DNA from: Pseudomonas tolaasii NCPPB 2192
GTDB taxonomy: Bacteria; Pseudomonadota; Gammaproteobacteria; Pseudomonadales; Pseudomonadaceae
DNA length: 64,000 nt
Reading direction: 5' to 3'
NCBI RefSeq assembly: GCF_002813445.1
Contig: NZ_PHHD01000001.1
Coordinates: 4,774,001-4,838,000 of the forward strand
Shown here: piece by piece, positions 8,736-16,655 of the stretch
How positions within the stretch are numbered: the first letter of the stretch is position 1
How the letters are laid out: each line of letters begins with the position of its first letter
Notes under the pieces: generated by a model
Database searches by the model: none
Seen by the model: only the letters and a program-made list of their open reading frames with translations
What the model was told of the DNA's origin: nothing
Translations under genes and position numbers: made by a program

Positions 8736-9527
8736 ATGAACAAACCCGCTGAACATGTGATCCTTGCGCCCTTTACCGACGAACTGCCCGCACCGATTTA
8801 CTTTCGTGCCGCGCGCATGCCTGCATCCGCCGCATACCCGACCCATCACCATCCGTGGGGCGAGTTTGTGTATTCGTTCAGCGGCGTGATGGAGCTCAAG
8901 CTCGACGGTGTGCATTTCATCGCGCCACCGCAGTACGGCGTGTGGCTGCCGCCGCAGGTGGAGCACAACGCGATGAATCATCAGGAGGCCTGCCACTGTT
9001 CGCTCTATATCGCCCCGGCGTTATGCGAGCGCTTGCCCCTTGAACCGTGTGCGCTGACCATCACGCCGTTGATCCGCGAGCTGCTGGAGGAACTGCACGC
9101 ATCGCCACCCGGCCCGGTGCAGACCGAGGAAGAAACCCGTCTGTTAACCGTTTTGCTTGATCGCTTGAATCGCGCCTCGCGGGTGGGCAGTTACCTGCCG
9201 GGCTCCACCGATCCAGTCCTGGCGCCGATCCTGGCTGCGCTGGAACAGAACCCGGCGGATGGACGCTCGCTGGCTGAGTGGGCACGCTTGGTTAACGCCA
9301 CCGAGCGCACGTTGCTGCGGCGCTGTCAGCGGGATTTGGGCATGTCATTGGCGCAGTGGAAACAGCGGCTGAAGGTGACCACTTCGCTGGCGCGGCTCAG
9401 GGCCGGAACGTCGGTGGAGGCGGTGGCGCTGGATCTGGGCTATGGCAGTTCATCCGCGTTTATCAGTATGTTTCGCAAGCTCACCGGGGAGACGCCGGAT
9501 GAATATCGGAAAAAACGACTGAGTTGA
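8736..9527 (+). CDS. AraC-family regulator with N-terminal cupin
   Basis: The 263-residue protein has an N-terminal cupin (residues about 20-110) with the metal-type His cluster YPTHHHPWGEFVY. The C-terminal AraC DNA-binding domain covers about 165-262: LAEWARLVNATERTLLRRCQRDLGMS is the first helix-turn-helix, and VALDLGYGSSSAFISMFRKLTGETPDEYR the second. The upstream neighbour is a REPIN, and a HIT protein gene starts 21 bases downstream, so both may form one unit. The effector is unknown. Confidence 0.87.
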   Translation: MNKPAEHVILAPFTDELPAPIYFRAARMPASAAYPTHHHPWGEFVYSFSGVMELKLDGVHFIAPPQYGVWLPPQVEHNAMNHQEACHCSLYIAPALCERLPLEPCALTITPLIRELLEELHASPPGPVQTEEETRLLTVLLDRLNRASRVGSYLPGSTDPVLAPILAALEQNPADGRSLAEWARLVNATERTLLRRCQRDLGMSLAQWKQRLKVTTSLARLRAGTSVEAVALDLGYGSSSAFISMFRKLTGETPDEYRKKRLS

Positions 9528-9548
9528 ACTTTACGTTTAAGGACAAGC

Positions 9549-9983
9549 ATGCCCCTGATCACGGAACGCGTAGAACTGGCCCGCAATGGCGCCAACGATA
9601 AAGTCATCTGCCGCATGGCCTCGGGTTGGGCGGTGATGGGCGATGTGCAATTTTTGCCGGGTTATTGCCTGTTGCTGCCCGACCCGGTAGTGGCCAGCCT
9701 CAATGATCTGGACACACAGGCGCGGGCCGCGTATTTGCTCGACATGGCCCGGCTTGGGGATGCTGTGCTGCAAGCTACCGGCGCGCTGCGCATGAACTAT
9801 GAGATTCTGGGCAATTCCGAGCCGGAGCTGCACTGTCATATTTTCCCTCGATACGCCTCGGAACCGGACGACAAACGCAAAATGCCGGCCTGGTTTTACG
9901 ATTGGAAAACCGCGGTGGCTTATTCGGAGCAAGCCCATGGCGACCTTCGCCAGGACATTGCGCGGTTCCTTGAGGGCTTGTGA
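9549..9983 (+). CDS. HIT-family protein (nucleotide hydrolase/transferase)
   Basis: This 144-residue protein belongs to the histidine-triad superfamily of dinucleoside-polyphosphate hydrolases and AMP-lysine hydrolases. The motif is present as E93-L-H95-C-H97-I-F, so the first His of the usual HxHxH triad is Glu while the catalytic middle His is kept. The start ATG has AAGGACA nearby. It ends convergent to a secreted hydrolase, with a perfect REP hairpin between them. The substrate is not predictable. Confidence 0.8.
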   Translation: MPLITERVELARNGANDKVICRMASGWAVMGDVQFLPGYCLLLPDPVVASLNDLDTQARAAYLLDMARLGDAVLQATGALRMNYEILGNSEPELHCHIFPRYASEPDDKRKMPAWFYDWKTAVAYSEQAHGDLRQDIARFLEGL

Positions 9984-9994
9984 TTCAAAGTTCC

Positions 9995-10016
9995 TGTGGC
10001 GAGCGGGCTCGCCACA
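9995..10016. terminator. Perfect REP hairpin between convergent genes
   Basis: TGTGGCGAGC and GCTCGCCACA form a perfect 10-bp stem with a two-base loop, centred between the HIT gene stop and the hydrolase stop. It is a solo REP core and a likely bidirectional transcript end. No U-tract is seen. Confidence 0.6.
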
Positions 10017-10046
10017 ACGGCAGTGCCTGCCACAGGTTTGATGCGT

Positions 10047-11006
10047 TTAGTGACGCGCCAGAAACGCGCGCATCAGCTGCGCAATCTGCGTGCCATCCTC
10101 TTCCAGCGCAAAGTGCCCGGTGTCCAGCAGATGCAGCTCGGCGTTCGGCAAGTCGCGCTTGTAGGCCAGCGCACCCTCCACATCAAACGACTTGTCGTTC
10201 TTGCCCCACACAATCAGCATCGGTGGCTGGTATTGACGGAAATACGCCTGCCATTGGGGGTAGAGCTTCACGTTGGAGCCGTAGCTGTAGAACATCTCGA
10301 TCTGAATGTCCTTGTTGCCGGGGCGATCCAGATAGGCCTGGTCCAGCGTCCAGGCATCCGGGCTCAGGTGCGCCATGTCGCGCACGCCCTCGGTGTAGTG
10401 CCAGCGCGTGCCCGCCAGTTCCAGGAAGGGGCGCAGTTTGGCCGCGTTGGCTTCGCTCTTGTCGCGCCAGAAAGCTTTGAGCGGGTCCCAGAATTTGCCC
10501 TTGATGCCTTCCTCATAAGCGTTGCCGTTCTGAACGACGATGGCATTGATGCGTTCAGGGTGGTCATGGGCCAGGCGAAAGCCTACCGGTGCGCCATAGT
10601 CCTGCACGTACATCGTGTAATGGGCCAGACCCAGTTTTTCGGTAAGACCATTCATCAATTGCGCCACGTGATCGAAGGTGTAGGCGAACTGGCCCACGGG
10701 CGGCATGTCGCTCTGGCCATAGCCTGGGTAGTCGGGGGCGATCACGTGATAACGGTCGGCAAGTTGCGGGATGAGGTTGCGGAACATGTGCGACGACGTT
10801 GGAAAGCCATGCAACAACAGAATGACCGGTGCATCTTTGGGCCCGGCTTCGCGGTAGAACAGGTTGATGCCGTCCACGTTTACCGTGTGGAAGCTGGTTT
10901 CGTTCGATGTCGCCGTGGCGACGGGGGCGGTTGACGCGGCAAAAACCGGTGTCGCGCCAACCATCAAGGCCGTGCAAAGGGCGAGGGTGCTCAGGGAGAA
11001 TTTCAT
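10047..11006 (-). CDS. Secreted alpha/beta hydrolase, epoxide hydrolase/dehalogenase-like
   Basis: The 319-residue protein starts with a Sec signal peptide (residues 1-23, MKFSLSTLALCTALMVGA then a VFAA cleavage site), so it acts in the periplasm. The core is an alpha/beta hydrolase: LLLHGFPTSSHMFRNLIP near residue 65, and a nucleophile position in YVQDYGAPVGFRLA near 138. The nucleophile is Asp, as in epoxide hydrolases and haloalkane dehalogenases, not Ser. The C-terminal His is in LDTGHFALEED. The substrate is unknown. A perfect 25-bp palindrome lies about 90 bases upstream of the start. Confidence 0.85.
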   Translation of the reverse strand: MKFSLSTLALCTALMVGATPVFAASTAPVATATSNETSFHTVNVDGINLFYREAGPKDAPVILLLHGFPTSSHMFRNLIPQLADRYHVIAPDYPGYGQSDMPPVGQFAYTFDHVAQLMNGLTEKLGLAHYTMYVQDYGAPVGFRLAHDHPERINAIVVQNGNAYEEGIKGKFWDPLKAFWRDKSEANAAKLRPFLELAGTRWHYTEGVRDMAHLSPDAWTLDQAYLDRPGNKDIQIEMFYSYGSNVKLYPQWQAYFRQYQPPMLIVWGKNDKSFDVEGALAYKRDLPNAELHLLDTGHFALEEDGTQIAQLMRAFLARH

Positions 11007-11092
11007 GGGGTTTCATCCAGATCAGTGAGGTTTGAAAGCGAGGGAATCATCTGATTTGGCGCGGCGGCAGAGAAGAATCAGGGGGATCAAGA

Positions 11093-11117
11093 GACTGTTT
11101 CAGCCGATGAAACAGTC
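11093..11117. promoter_or_regulatory. Perfect 10-bp palindrome upstream of the secreted hydrolase
   Basis: GACTGTTTCA and TGAAACAGTC are separated by five bases. The element lies 17 bases after the isochorismatase-fold stop and 87 bases before the hydrolase start, both on the minus strand. It may be an operator for the hydrolase or an intrinsic terminator of the upstream gene; no strong U-tract follows, which favours an operator. Confidence 0.5.
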
Positions 11118-11133
11118 GCAGTGAAATTGATGC

Positions 11134-11688
11134 CTAACCGAGTATTTCGGCAGTCTCAAGCACCCTGGCATAGTCCATTGCCAGGTTGCTCAGGGACAGC
11201 GCATGCACGTCCTCTGCAGGCCAGAGCCGACCGCAAAGATCGGTTTGATCAAAGGTGTAGCAGGCGTCGGCGGCGACGATCACATCAAAACCCAGGTTGC
11301 CGGCCGAGCGCGCGGTGGCTTCGACGGAGTTATTGGTGATGACGCCGGCGATCACCAATTGCTTGATCGCGCGCGCGTGCAACCAGCGTTCAAGGCCGCT
11401 GGCAATGAACGCATCCGGAACGTTTTTCTCAACCACATGTTCATGCTTGAGTGGCACCAGAGCCTGCTGAAATTCGCACCCCGGCTGGCCTGGCCAGAAC
11501 ACCGAGCCGGGGGTGCGCGAAATATGCCGCACATGCACGACAGGGCGTCCGGACTGGCGCCATGCGCTCAGCAAAGCCTGTATCTGCAACTCGGCATTCG
11601 GGTTGTTCCGGCGCCCGAGTGCGGGCTGGTTCATGCCTTCCTGCATGTCGATGATCAGCAGCGTTGCGTTTGTGTCCGGCGGCGTCAT
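11134..11688 (-). CDS. Isochorismatase-fold protein, catalytic Cys replaced by Ser
   Basis: This 184-residue cytoplasmic protein has the isochorismatase/nicotinamidase fold. Asp14 in LLIIDMQEGMN and the Lys in VVEKNVPDAF match two of the three catalytic residues. The usual third residue, Cys in TNxCVExTAR, is Ser here (TNNSVEATAR), so thiol-based amide hydrolysis is doubtful. The ATG at 11688 is chosen for its AAGGAACG site; the frame extends upstream into the oxidase gene without support. It follows the PuuB-like oxidase by 34 bases and is probably co-transcribed, suggesting a role in amine or amide breakdown. Confidence 0.8.
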   Translation of the reverse strand: MTPPDTNATLLIIDMQEGMNQPALGRRNNPNAELQIQALLSAWRQSGRPVVHVRHISRTPGSVFWPGQPGCEFQQALVPLKHEHVVEKNVPDAFIASGLERWLHARAIKQLVIAGVITNNSVEATARSAGNLGFDVIVAADACYTFDQTDLCGRLWPAEDVHALSLSNLAMDYARVLETAEILG

Positions 11689-11722
11689 GGCTCGTTCCTT
11701 CGATGGGGTGATGCACTCTATC

Positions 11723-13024
11723 TCAGCGCAGTTTTTCGAGCATCTGGTAGTACCACATGCCCGCCGCGAGCATCGGGTTGCCGAACACGTCGCCCAGCGG
11801 CACCTTGATGTGTTTGCAGCCCGCAAAGGTGTCGAACTTGCCGAGGGTGCCGGTCAGCGCTTCAGCCATGATCTCGCCCATGATGTGGCTGGTGGCGATG
11901 CCATGCCCGGAGTAGCCTTGGCAATACCAGACGTTGTCCGACAGCTTGCCCAGTTGCGGCACACGGTTGATTACGATGCCCATCGCGCAGCTCCACTGGA
12001 ACGCGATGCCCACGCCTTTGAGCGCCGGGAAGGTGCGCTCGATGCACGGGCGCAGTTCGGCGGCGATGTCCCGCGAGTCGCGCCCGGAATAGTTGGCGCC
12101 GCCGCCGAACAGCAGGCGGCCGTCGCCGGTCAGGCGGTAGTAGTCGAGCACGAAGCGGCAGTCGTACACCGCCAAATCCTGCGGGTTGATCTTGCGAGCC
12201 AGTTCGCCCAGCGGTTCTGTGGTGACGATGCCGCCCATGGCCGGGAAGATCTTGCCTTTGAGCTGTTTGGGCTCGAGCTTGTGGTACACGTCGCCCGCCA
12301 GCATGACCTGGCGCGCGTCGATACGGCCTGCGGCGGTGACCACGGCCGGGCGATCGCCGTGGATGATTTCCAGCACCTCGGAATTCTCGAAAATCAACGC
12401 GCCCAGGCTATGCGCTGCACGCGCTTCGCCCAGGCACAGGTTGAGCGGGTGCAGGTGCAGGTTGCGCGTATTTTTCAGCGCGCCAAGGTACAGCTCGCTG
12501 TCCAGGTGCTGACGCACGCCGGCTTCATCAAGCAGGCTGACCTGGTCGCCCATGCCGCGCCGTTGCGCTTCGTCGTGAAAGGCGCGTAATTCGGTAAGGT
12601 GCGAGGGCTTCATGGCGGCATGCAAGTGACCCTGCTTGAGATCGCAGTCAATCGCGTACTTGTTGACGCGCTGCTGGATGATGTCGTGGCCGCGCCAGCG
12701 CAGGTGCCAGATGAAATCGTCCACCTCATCGCCCAGGCGTTTGCGCATCTGTTGGCGCATGGCTTCATCGCCGGACAGGCTGCCGGTGACTTGCCCGCCG
12801 TTGCGCCCGCTGGCGCCCCAGCCGATACGGTGAGTCTCGACGATGGCCACTTTGAGCCCGCGTTCGGCCAGCTCCACGGCGCTGGCCACGCCAGTGAAAC
12901 CGCCGCCGATGATCACCACATCCACACTGACCTGGCCTTGCAAGGTCGGATATTGGGTCGGGTCGTTAAGGCTCGCGGTGTAATAGGAAGCGCTGCGCTC
13001 GGCAGTACGTAGGGCTACGGTCAT
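11723..13024 (-). CDS. FAD-dependent amine oxidase, gamma-glutamylputrescine oxidase-like
   Basis: The 433-residue flavoprotein of the DAO superfamily has the N-terminal FAD motif DVVIIGGGFTGVASAVELAER (near residue 33) and the C-terminal segment CQGYSGHGIATSHIMGEIMAEAL that closes the FAD site. The GWGASGRNGGQV segment near residue 70 is typical of PuuB/OrdL proteins, which oxidise gamma-glutamylputrescine to the aldehyde in polyamine catabolism. No glutamine synthetase-like or aldehyde dehydrogenase partner lies next to it, so the substrate may differ. A possible 51-residue ORF precedes it by 48 bases. Confidence 0.83.
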   Translation of the reverse strand: MTVALRTAERSASYYTASLNDPTQYPTLQGQVSVDVVIIGGGFTGVASAVELAERGLKVAIVETHRIGWGASGRNGGQVTGSLSGDEAMRQQMRKRLGDEVDDFIWHLRWRGHDIIQQRVNKYAIDCDLKQGHLHAAMKPSHLTELRAFHDEAQRRGMGDQVSLLDEAGVRQHLDSELYLGALKNTRNLHLHPLNLCLGEARAAHSLGALIFENSEVLEIIHGDRPAVVTAAGRIDARQVMLAGDVYHKLEPKQLKGKIFPAMGGIVTTEPLGELARKINPQDLAVYDCRFVLDYYRLTGDGRLLFGGGANYSGRDSRDIAAELRPCIERTFPALKGVGIAFQWSCAMGIVINRVPQLGKLSDNVWYCQGYSGHGIATSHIMGEIMAEALTGTLGKFDTFAGCKHIKVPLGDVFGNPMLAAGMWYYQMLEKLR

Positions 13025-13072
13025 GAGGTAATCCTTCTGAAAATGAATGCCGGGGAGGGCGGTTCGACGTGA

Positions 13073-13228
13073 TCAGAAGGCTGTATCGGGCGGGCGCGCA
13101 TGGCGGCAGTGCCACAGCGCCCAGAAGGCCAGGATAATATTGAACAGCGGGTTTTCGCAGGGATGCGCCTGCGCCTTCGGGAAGGAAGGCAGCAGGTGGC
13201 GACGGATCGAGCGCAAGAGCGAAATCAT
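13073..13228 (-). CDS. Possible small protein, 51 residues
   Basis: A short open frame upstream of the FAD oxidase begins MISLLRSIRRHLLPSF and continues with a hydrophobic stretch NIILAFWALWHC. Almost all third codon positions are G or C, matching the coding bias of the region, and the composition is not that of a shadow frame. The ribosome site is weak (GGGAG about 11 bases before ATG). It would be a basic-N-terminus, single-segment membrane-associated peptide. No family is recognised, and conservation data are lacking. Confidence 0.4.
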   Translation of the reverse strand: MISLLRSIRRHLLPSFPKAQAHPCENPLFNIILAFWALWHCRHARPPDTAF

Positions 13229-13297
13229 GAGAAGGGATGCTCCCATCGCTAACAGGTGCGTTCAATCGACTTTTTTGAACCTGAAGTTATCGCGCCG

Positions 13298-13939
13298 TTA
13301 AACAATCGAGGGCTGATTGAGCACATTGATATAGGCGCCAAACATGTCCGCCATGCCGTCGGCGTAAACACTAACTTCCTGCACGCTGCGCGGTGTGCTG
13401 GAAAAATCCTTGCCCGCGCAACTGAGGGTCGACTGGATCAAATCGTGGGCCAGATGGCGGGTGGCGTCGGACGCGTGGGGGAGCAATTGCAGCATGAAGT
13501 CGCGAAATATCTGACGCCCTGCCTCCCGCACTTGCAGGGCTTCGGGCGCATTGCGATACAGCGGCGCTGCGTCATCCAGCGCGCCGCGCATCAGCGCTTC
13601 TTCGCACTCCGAGTGAATGAAGGCGTGCACCAGTGTGCGCAAACGCGTCAATGGCGCGACCTGCTGTTCTTCCAGGATCTTGCGCAGCATCTGCGTGGTT
13701 TGTTGCCACTCATTACTCTGCAAGCGAAACAGAATCGCCGCCTTGTTGGGGAAGTACTGATACACCGACCCCACACTCACACCAGCTTTCTCGGCGACCC
13801 TCGCAGTGGTGAAACGGGTGGCGCCTTCCTTGGCCAAAACCTGAATAGCCGCCTCCAATATGGCCGCCACCAACTCGGTGGAGCGGGCCTGTTGCGGTTG
13901 TTTGCGTGAGGAAATACGCGTGGTCTGGCGGTGTGTCAT
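13298..13939 (-). CDS. TetR-family transcriptional regulator
   Basis: This 213-residue repressor has an N-terminal helix-turn-helix at about residues 20-65 (ILEAAIQVLAKEGATRFTTA; VAEKAGVSVGSVYQYFPNKAAIL). A C-terminal ligand domain of the AcrR C type follows. The ATG at 13939 is the family-consistent start; the longer frame runs into the divergent promoter. It is divergent from an O-methyltransferase and MFS exporter pair, and the 112-bp gap carries two matching palindromes, so it very likely represses that pair and itself. Confidence 0.9.
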   Translation of the reverse strand: MTHRQTTRISSRKQPQQARSTELVAAILEAAIQVLAKEGATRFTTARVAEKAGVSVGSVYQYFPNKAAILFRLQSNEWQQTTQMLRKILEEQQVAPLTRLRTLVHAFIHSECEEALMRGALDDAAPLYRNAPEALQVREAGRQIFRDFMLQLLPHASDATRHLAHDLIQSTLSCAGKDFSSTPRSVQEVSVYADGMADMFGAYINVLNQPSIV

Positions 13940-13976
13940 GGGCGGCTCCAGCGCGTGGGGGGAACGCGAATAGCGA

Positions 13977-13996
13977 ATGCGACGAATCACTCGCAT
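13977..13996. promoter_or_regulatory. TetR-type operator, copy 1
   Basis: ATGCGA and TCGCAT are separated by eight bases. This is an imperfect copy of the fully palindromic element 27 bases downstream, and it lies on the TetR side of the divergent promoter region. Confidence 0.65.
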
Positions 13997-14003
13997 ACTT
14001 TTA

Positions 14004-14023
14004 ATGCGACGAATTAGTCGCAT
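14004..14023. promoter_or_regulatory. TetR-type operator, copy 2 (perfect palindrome)
   Basis: ATGCGAC and GTCGCAT are separated by six bases, 29 bases before the O-methyltransferase start. Together with copy 1 it forms a tandem operator between the TetR gene and its likely target. Confidence 0.75.
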
Positions 14024-14051
14024 CTTAGTCCAGACCCTACGGAAATCAATC

Positions 14052-14708
14052 ATGACCACCCTGACGACTGCTCCACTTGCCGCGCTGATCGAACGCCTCT
14101 ACGCCAAAGCCGGTGTCGCCACCAGCGACAGCCTCGGCGCGGTCTCGCGCGAAGAACGTGACCGCCTGATGCACAGCAAAACCGAATACATCGAGCTGTA
14201 CACACTGCTCAAGGACCTGTGGCTGCCCGTCTCCCGCGACACCGGCAACCTGCTCTACATGCTGGCGCGCAGCACCAGGGCCCGGGCGATTGTCGAGTTC
14301 GGCACCTCGTTTGGCTTGTCTACGTTGTTCCTCGCTGCGGCCTTGCGTGACAACGGCGGTGGCGTGGTGATTGGCAGCGAGTTCGAGCCCGCGAAAATCG
14401 CCCTGGCGCGTGAACACTTCATCGAAGGCGGCGTGAGTGACCTGATCGAAATCCGCGAAGGCGACGCGCTGGTGTCTCTGGCGTCAGGCCTGCCGGAATC
14501 CGTTGACTTGCTGTTGCTCGACGGCGCCAAGGCGTTGTACGGCGACGTATTGAACCTGGTGGAAAAGCATCTGCGCCCCGGCGCCCTGGTGGTGGCCGAC
14601 AACACCAATTACTGTCCGGAATACCTGGAACATGTGCGCTCGCCGCAGAACGGCTACTTGTCGGTGCCTTTTGCCGATGACATCGAATTGTCCATTCGCC
14701 TCGGCTGA
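14052..14708 (+). CDS. Class I SAM-dependent O-methyltransferase
   Basis: The 218-residue protein has a Rossmann SAM site: IVEFGTSFGLSTLFLAAAL near residue 78, an acidic ribose-binding E in SEFEPAKIALA, and DLLLLDGAKALYGDVL near 150. It resembles the O-methyltransferase family 3/CmoA-like group, which methylate catechols or related hydroxyls. It is followed after 23 bases by an MFS exporter and divergent from a TetR repressor. The set looks like a ligand-induced unit that modifies and exports a compound. Confidence 0.85.
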   Translation: MTTLTTAPLAALIERLYAKAGVATSDSLGAVSREERDRLMHSKTEYIELYTLLKDLWLPVSRDTGNLLYMLARSTRARAIVEFGTSFGLSTLFLAAALRDNGGGVVIGSEFEPAKIALAREHFIEGGVSDLIEIREGDALVSLASGLPESVDLLLLDGAKALYGDVLNLVEKHLRPGALVVADNTNYCPEYLEHVRSPQNGYLSVPFADDIELSIRLG

Positions 14709-14731
14709 ATCAAATTTTCAGGATCACCTTC

Positions 14732-15913
14732 ATGACACAACACAGTGGCAACGTCCTGCTCAAACTGCTGCCGATCACCCTGGCGGTGTTCGTCGCTTTC
14801 CTGATTATCGGCATGCAATTGCCCGTGCTGCCGCTGCACCTGAACCACACGCTGGGCATGAGCACGCTGGTGGTGGGCGTGGTGGTGGGCGCGCAGTTCG
14901 CGGCGGCGTTGCTGTCGCGGGCCTGGGCCGGCAACTTTGCCGATATGCGCGGGCCCAAACGCGCCTTGTTGACGGGCCTGCTGGTGGCCGCCAGCTCCGG
15001 CTTGCTGTACCTGGCTTCCTTGGGGTTTGTTGACTCCCCGGGGGTGTCAGTCTGGATCCTGCTTGCCGGGCGTGTGGTGCTGGCCCTGGGTGAGAGCCTG
15101 ATCATCACCGGTTCCATGGGCTGGGGCATGGGCCGGGTCGGGCCGCAGAATGCCGGCAAGGTCATGGCCTGGATCGGCATTGCGATCTACGCCGCGTTTG
15201 CGCTGGGCGCGCCGTTGGGCGTGGCGATCAACCAGCTATGGGGGTTCAGCGGCATCGCTGTCGGCACGATGCTGTTGCCATTGCTCGCCCTGGGGATGGT
15301 GGCGGGGGCCAAGGGCGTTGCGCCTACCAGCCAGCGGCGCACCTCGTTTTACACGGTGCTCGGCGCGGTGTGGCTGCCGGGCCTGGGGCTGGCGTTTTCG
15401 AGCATCGGGTTCGGGGTAATCACGGCGTTTATCGCGCTGTTGTTCGCGAGCAAGGATTGGGGCAATGCGTCGTTCGCGTTTACGGCGTTTGGCGTGGCGT
15501 TTATCGGGGCACGGATCTTTTTCGGTCACCTGCCGGACAAGCTCGGCGGTGCCGGGGTGGCGCTGGTCTGTGTGCTGATTGAAGCGGCGGGGCAGTTGCT
15601 GATCTGGGGCGCGGGCACGCCGTTGATGGCCTATGCGGGGGCGGCGTTGACCGGTTTCGGTTACTCGCTGGCGTTTCCGGGGTTTGGCGTGGAAGCGATC
15701 AAACGCGCACCGCCGCAAACACGCGGGCTGGCGATGGGCGCGTATGTGGCGTTTCTGGATATCGCCCTGGGCATCAGCAGCCCGCTGGCGGGCGCGCTGG
15801 CCGGTGCTGCGGGTGTGGCGTCGGTGTATTTGGCGGGCGCCGTCGCCGTCGCGTGTTCTGTCGGGGTGGCCTGGGCGCTGTTGGCCAGGCGGCCTGCGCT
15901 CAGCGCTTGCTGA
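14732..15913 (+). CDS. MFS-family exporter
   Basis: This 393-residue membrane protein has 12 predicted helices. It resembles the YhhS/AraJ-type sugar or drug efflux MFS, with the loop AGNFADMRGPKRALLTG (MFS motif A region) near residue 70. It is co-directional with the O-methyltransferase. Its last 14 bases overlap the convergent LysE gene. Induction through the TetR repressor is likely; the substrate is unknown. Confidence 0.87.
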   Translation: MTQHSGNVLLKLLPITLAVFVAFLIIGMQLPVLPLHLNHTLGMSTLVVGVVVGAQFAAALLSRAWAGNFADMRGPKRALLTGLLVAASSGLLYLASLGFVDSPGVSVWILLAGRVVLALGESLIITGSMGWGMGRVGPQNAGKVMAWIGIAIYAAFALGAPLGVAINQLWGFSGIAVGTMLLPLLALGMVAGAKGVAPTSQRRTSFYTVLGAVWLPGLGLAFSSIGFGVITAFIALLFASKDWGNASFAFTAFGVAFIGARIFFGHLPDKLGGAGVALVCVLIEAAGQLLIWGAGTPLMAYAGAALTGFGYSLAFPGFGVEAIKRAPPQTRGLAMGAYVAFLDIALGISSPLAGALAGAAGVASVYLAGAVAVACSVGVAWALLARRPALSAC

Positions 15914-16520
15914 ATGCCAGCCGCGCGGCGAACAACACGAAGATCAGGCCCGTGGTGCGGTCCATCCACTGGACGACATTTTCGCGGCGCAGGAAGCCGG
16001 ACAAAGGCTGCGTGGCGCCGATCAACACCAGCGACCACACCAGCCCCAGCACCACGTGAATGCTGACCAGGCCAAAGGTCCAGGCGATCAGTGATTGGCC
16101 GTGGGGGATGAACTGCGGCAGGAACGACACGTAGAAAATCCCCACCTTGGGGTTCAGTACGTTGCCCAGCATGCCCTTGAGGAACCAGTTGTTGCTGGGC
16201 TTGGCCTCGGCGTCTGCTGCGGCCAACGAGCGGCGCGGACGCAGCAGCATGTTCAGGCCGAGCCAGGCCAGGTAAGCGGCGCCACAGTATTTCAAGGCGT
16301 TGTACGCAAGCTCCGACACCGCGATCAATGCGCCCAGGCCAAAGGCCACGGCAGCGCCCCACACCAGGCAGCCGGCGTTGATGCCCAGGGTCGCCTGCAG
16401 CGCCTGGCGTTTGCCTTCCACCGTGGCGGTGCGCAGCACCAGCGCAGTGTCGAGCCCAGGCGTCAGGGTCAGCAGAGTGGCGGCAAAGGTAAACGCGAGG
16501 AGGTTGTCGGTGATGGACAT
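15900..16520 (-). CDS. LysE/RhtB-family exporter
   Basis: This 206-residue inner-membrane protein has about six helices. The N-terminal family signature LLTLTPGLDTALVLRTATVEGKR lies near residues 17-39, and a mid-protein NVLNPKVGIFYVSFLPQF segment is highly typical of RhtB members. These export homoserine, threonine or other amino acids. It stands alone and is convergent with the MFS gene. The specific substrate is not predictable. Confidence 0.9.
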   Translation of the reverse strand: MSITDNLLAFTFAATLLTLTPGLDTALVLRTATVEGKRQALQATLGINAGCLVWGAAVAFGLGALIAVSELAYNALKYCGAAYLAWLGLNMLLRPRRSLAAADAEAKPSNNWFLKGMLGNVLNPKVGIFYVSFLPQFIPHGQSLIAWTFGLVSIHVVLGLVWSLVLIGATQPLSGFLRRENVVQWMDRTTGLIFVLFAARLAFSKR

Positions 16521-16655
16521 GGGCCGATGCCTGCAAGTAAAGGTGGGTAAAAGTTAACACCGATCGGCAGCCAGGTCGGAAAAGCCTGAGACTTCCCGGC
16601 GAAAATCTTCATAATGGCGGCCAATTTGTTTAGCTCGTTATTCTGGTGTGCCCGC

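Noticed and set aside
12966..13265. 99-codon minus-strand frame overlapping the FAD oxidase start
   Set aside because: It overlaps the conserved oxidase N-terminus and the better-supported 51-residue frame; no family pattern.
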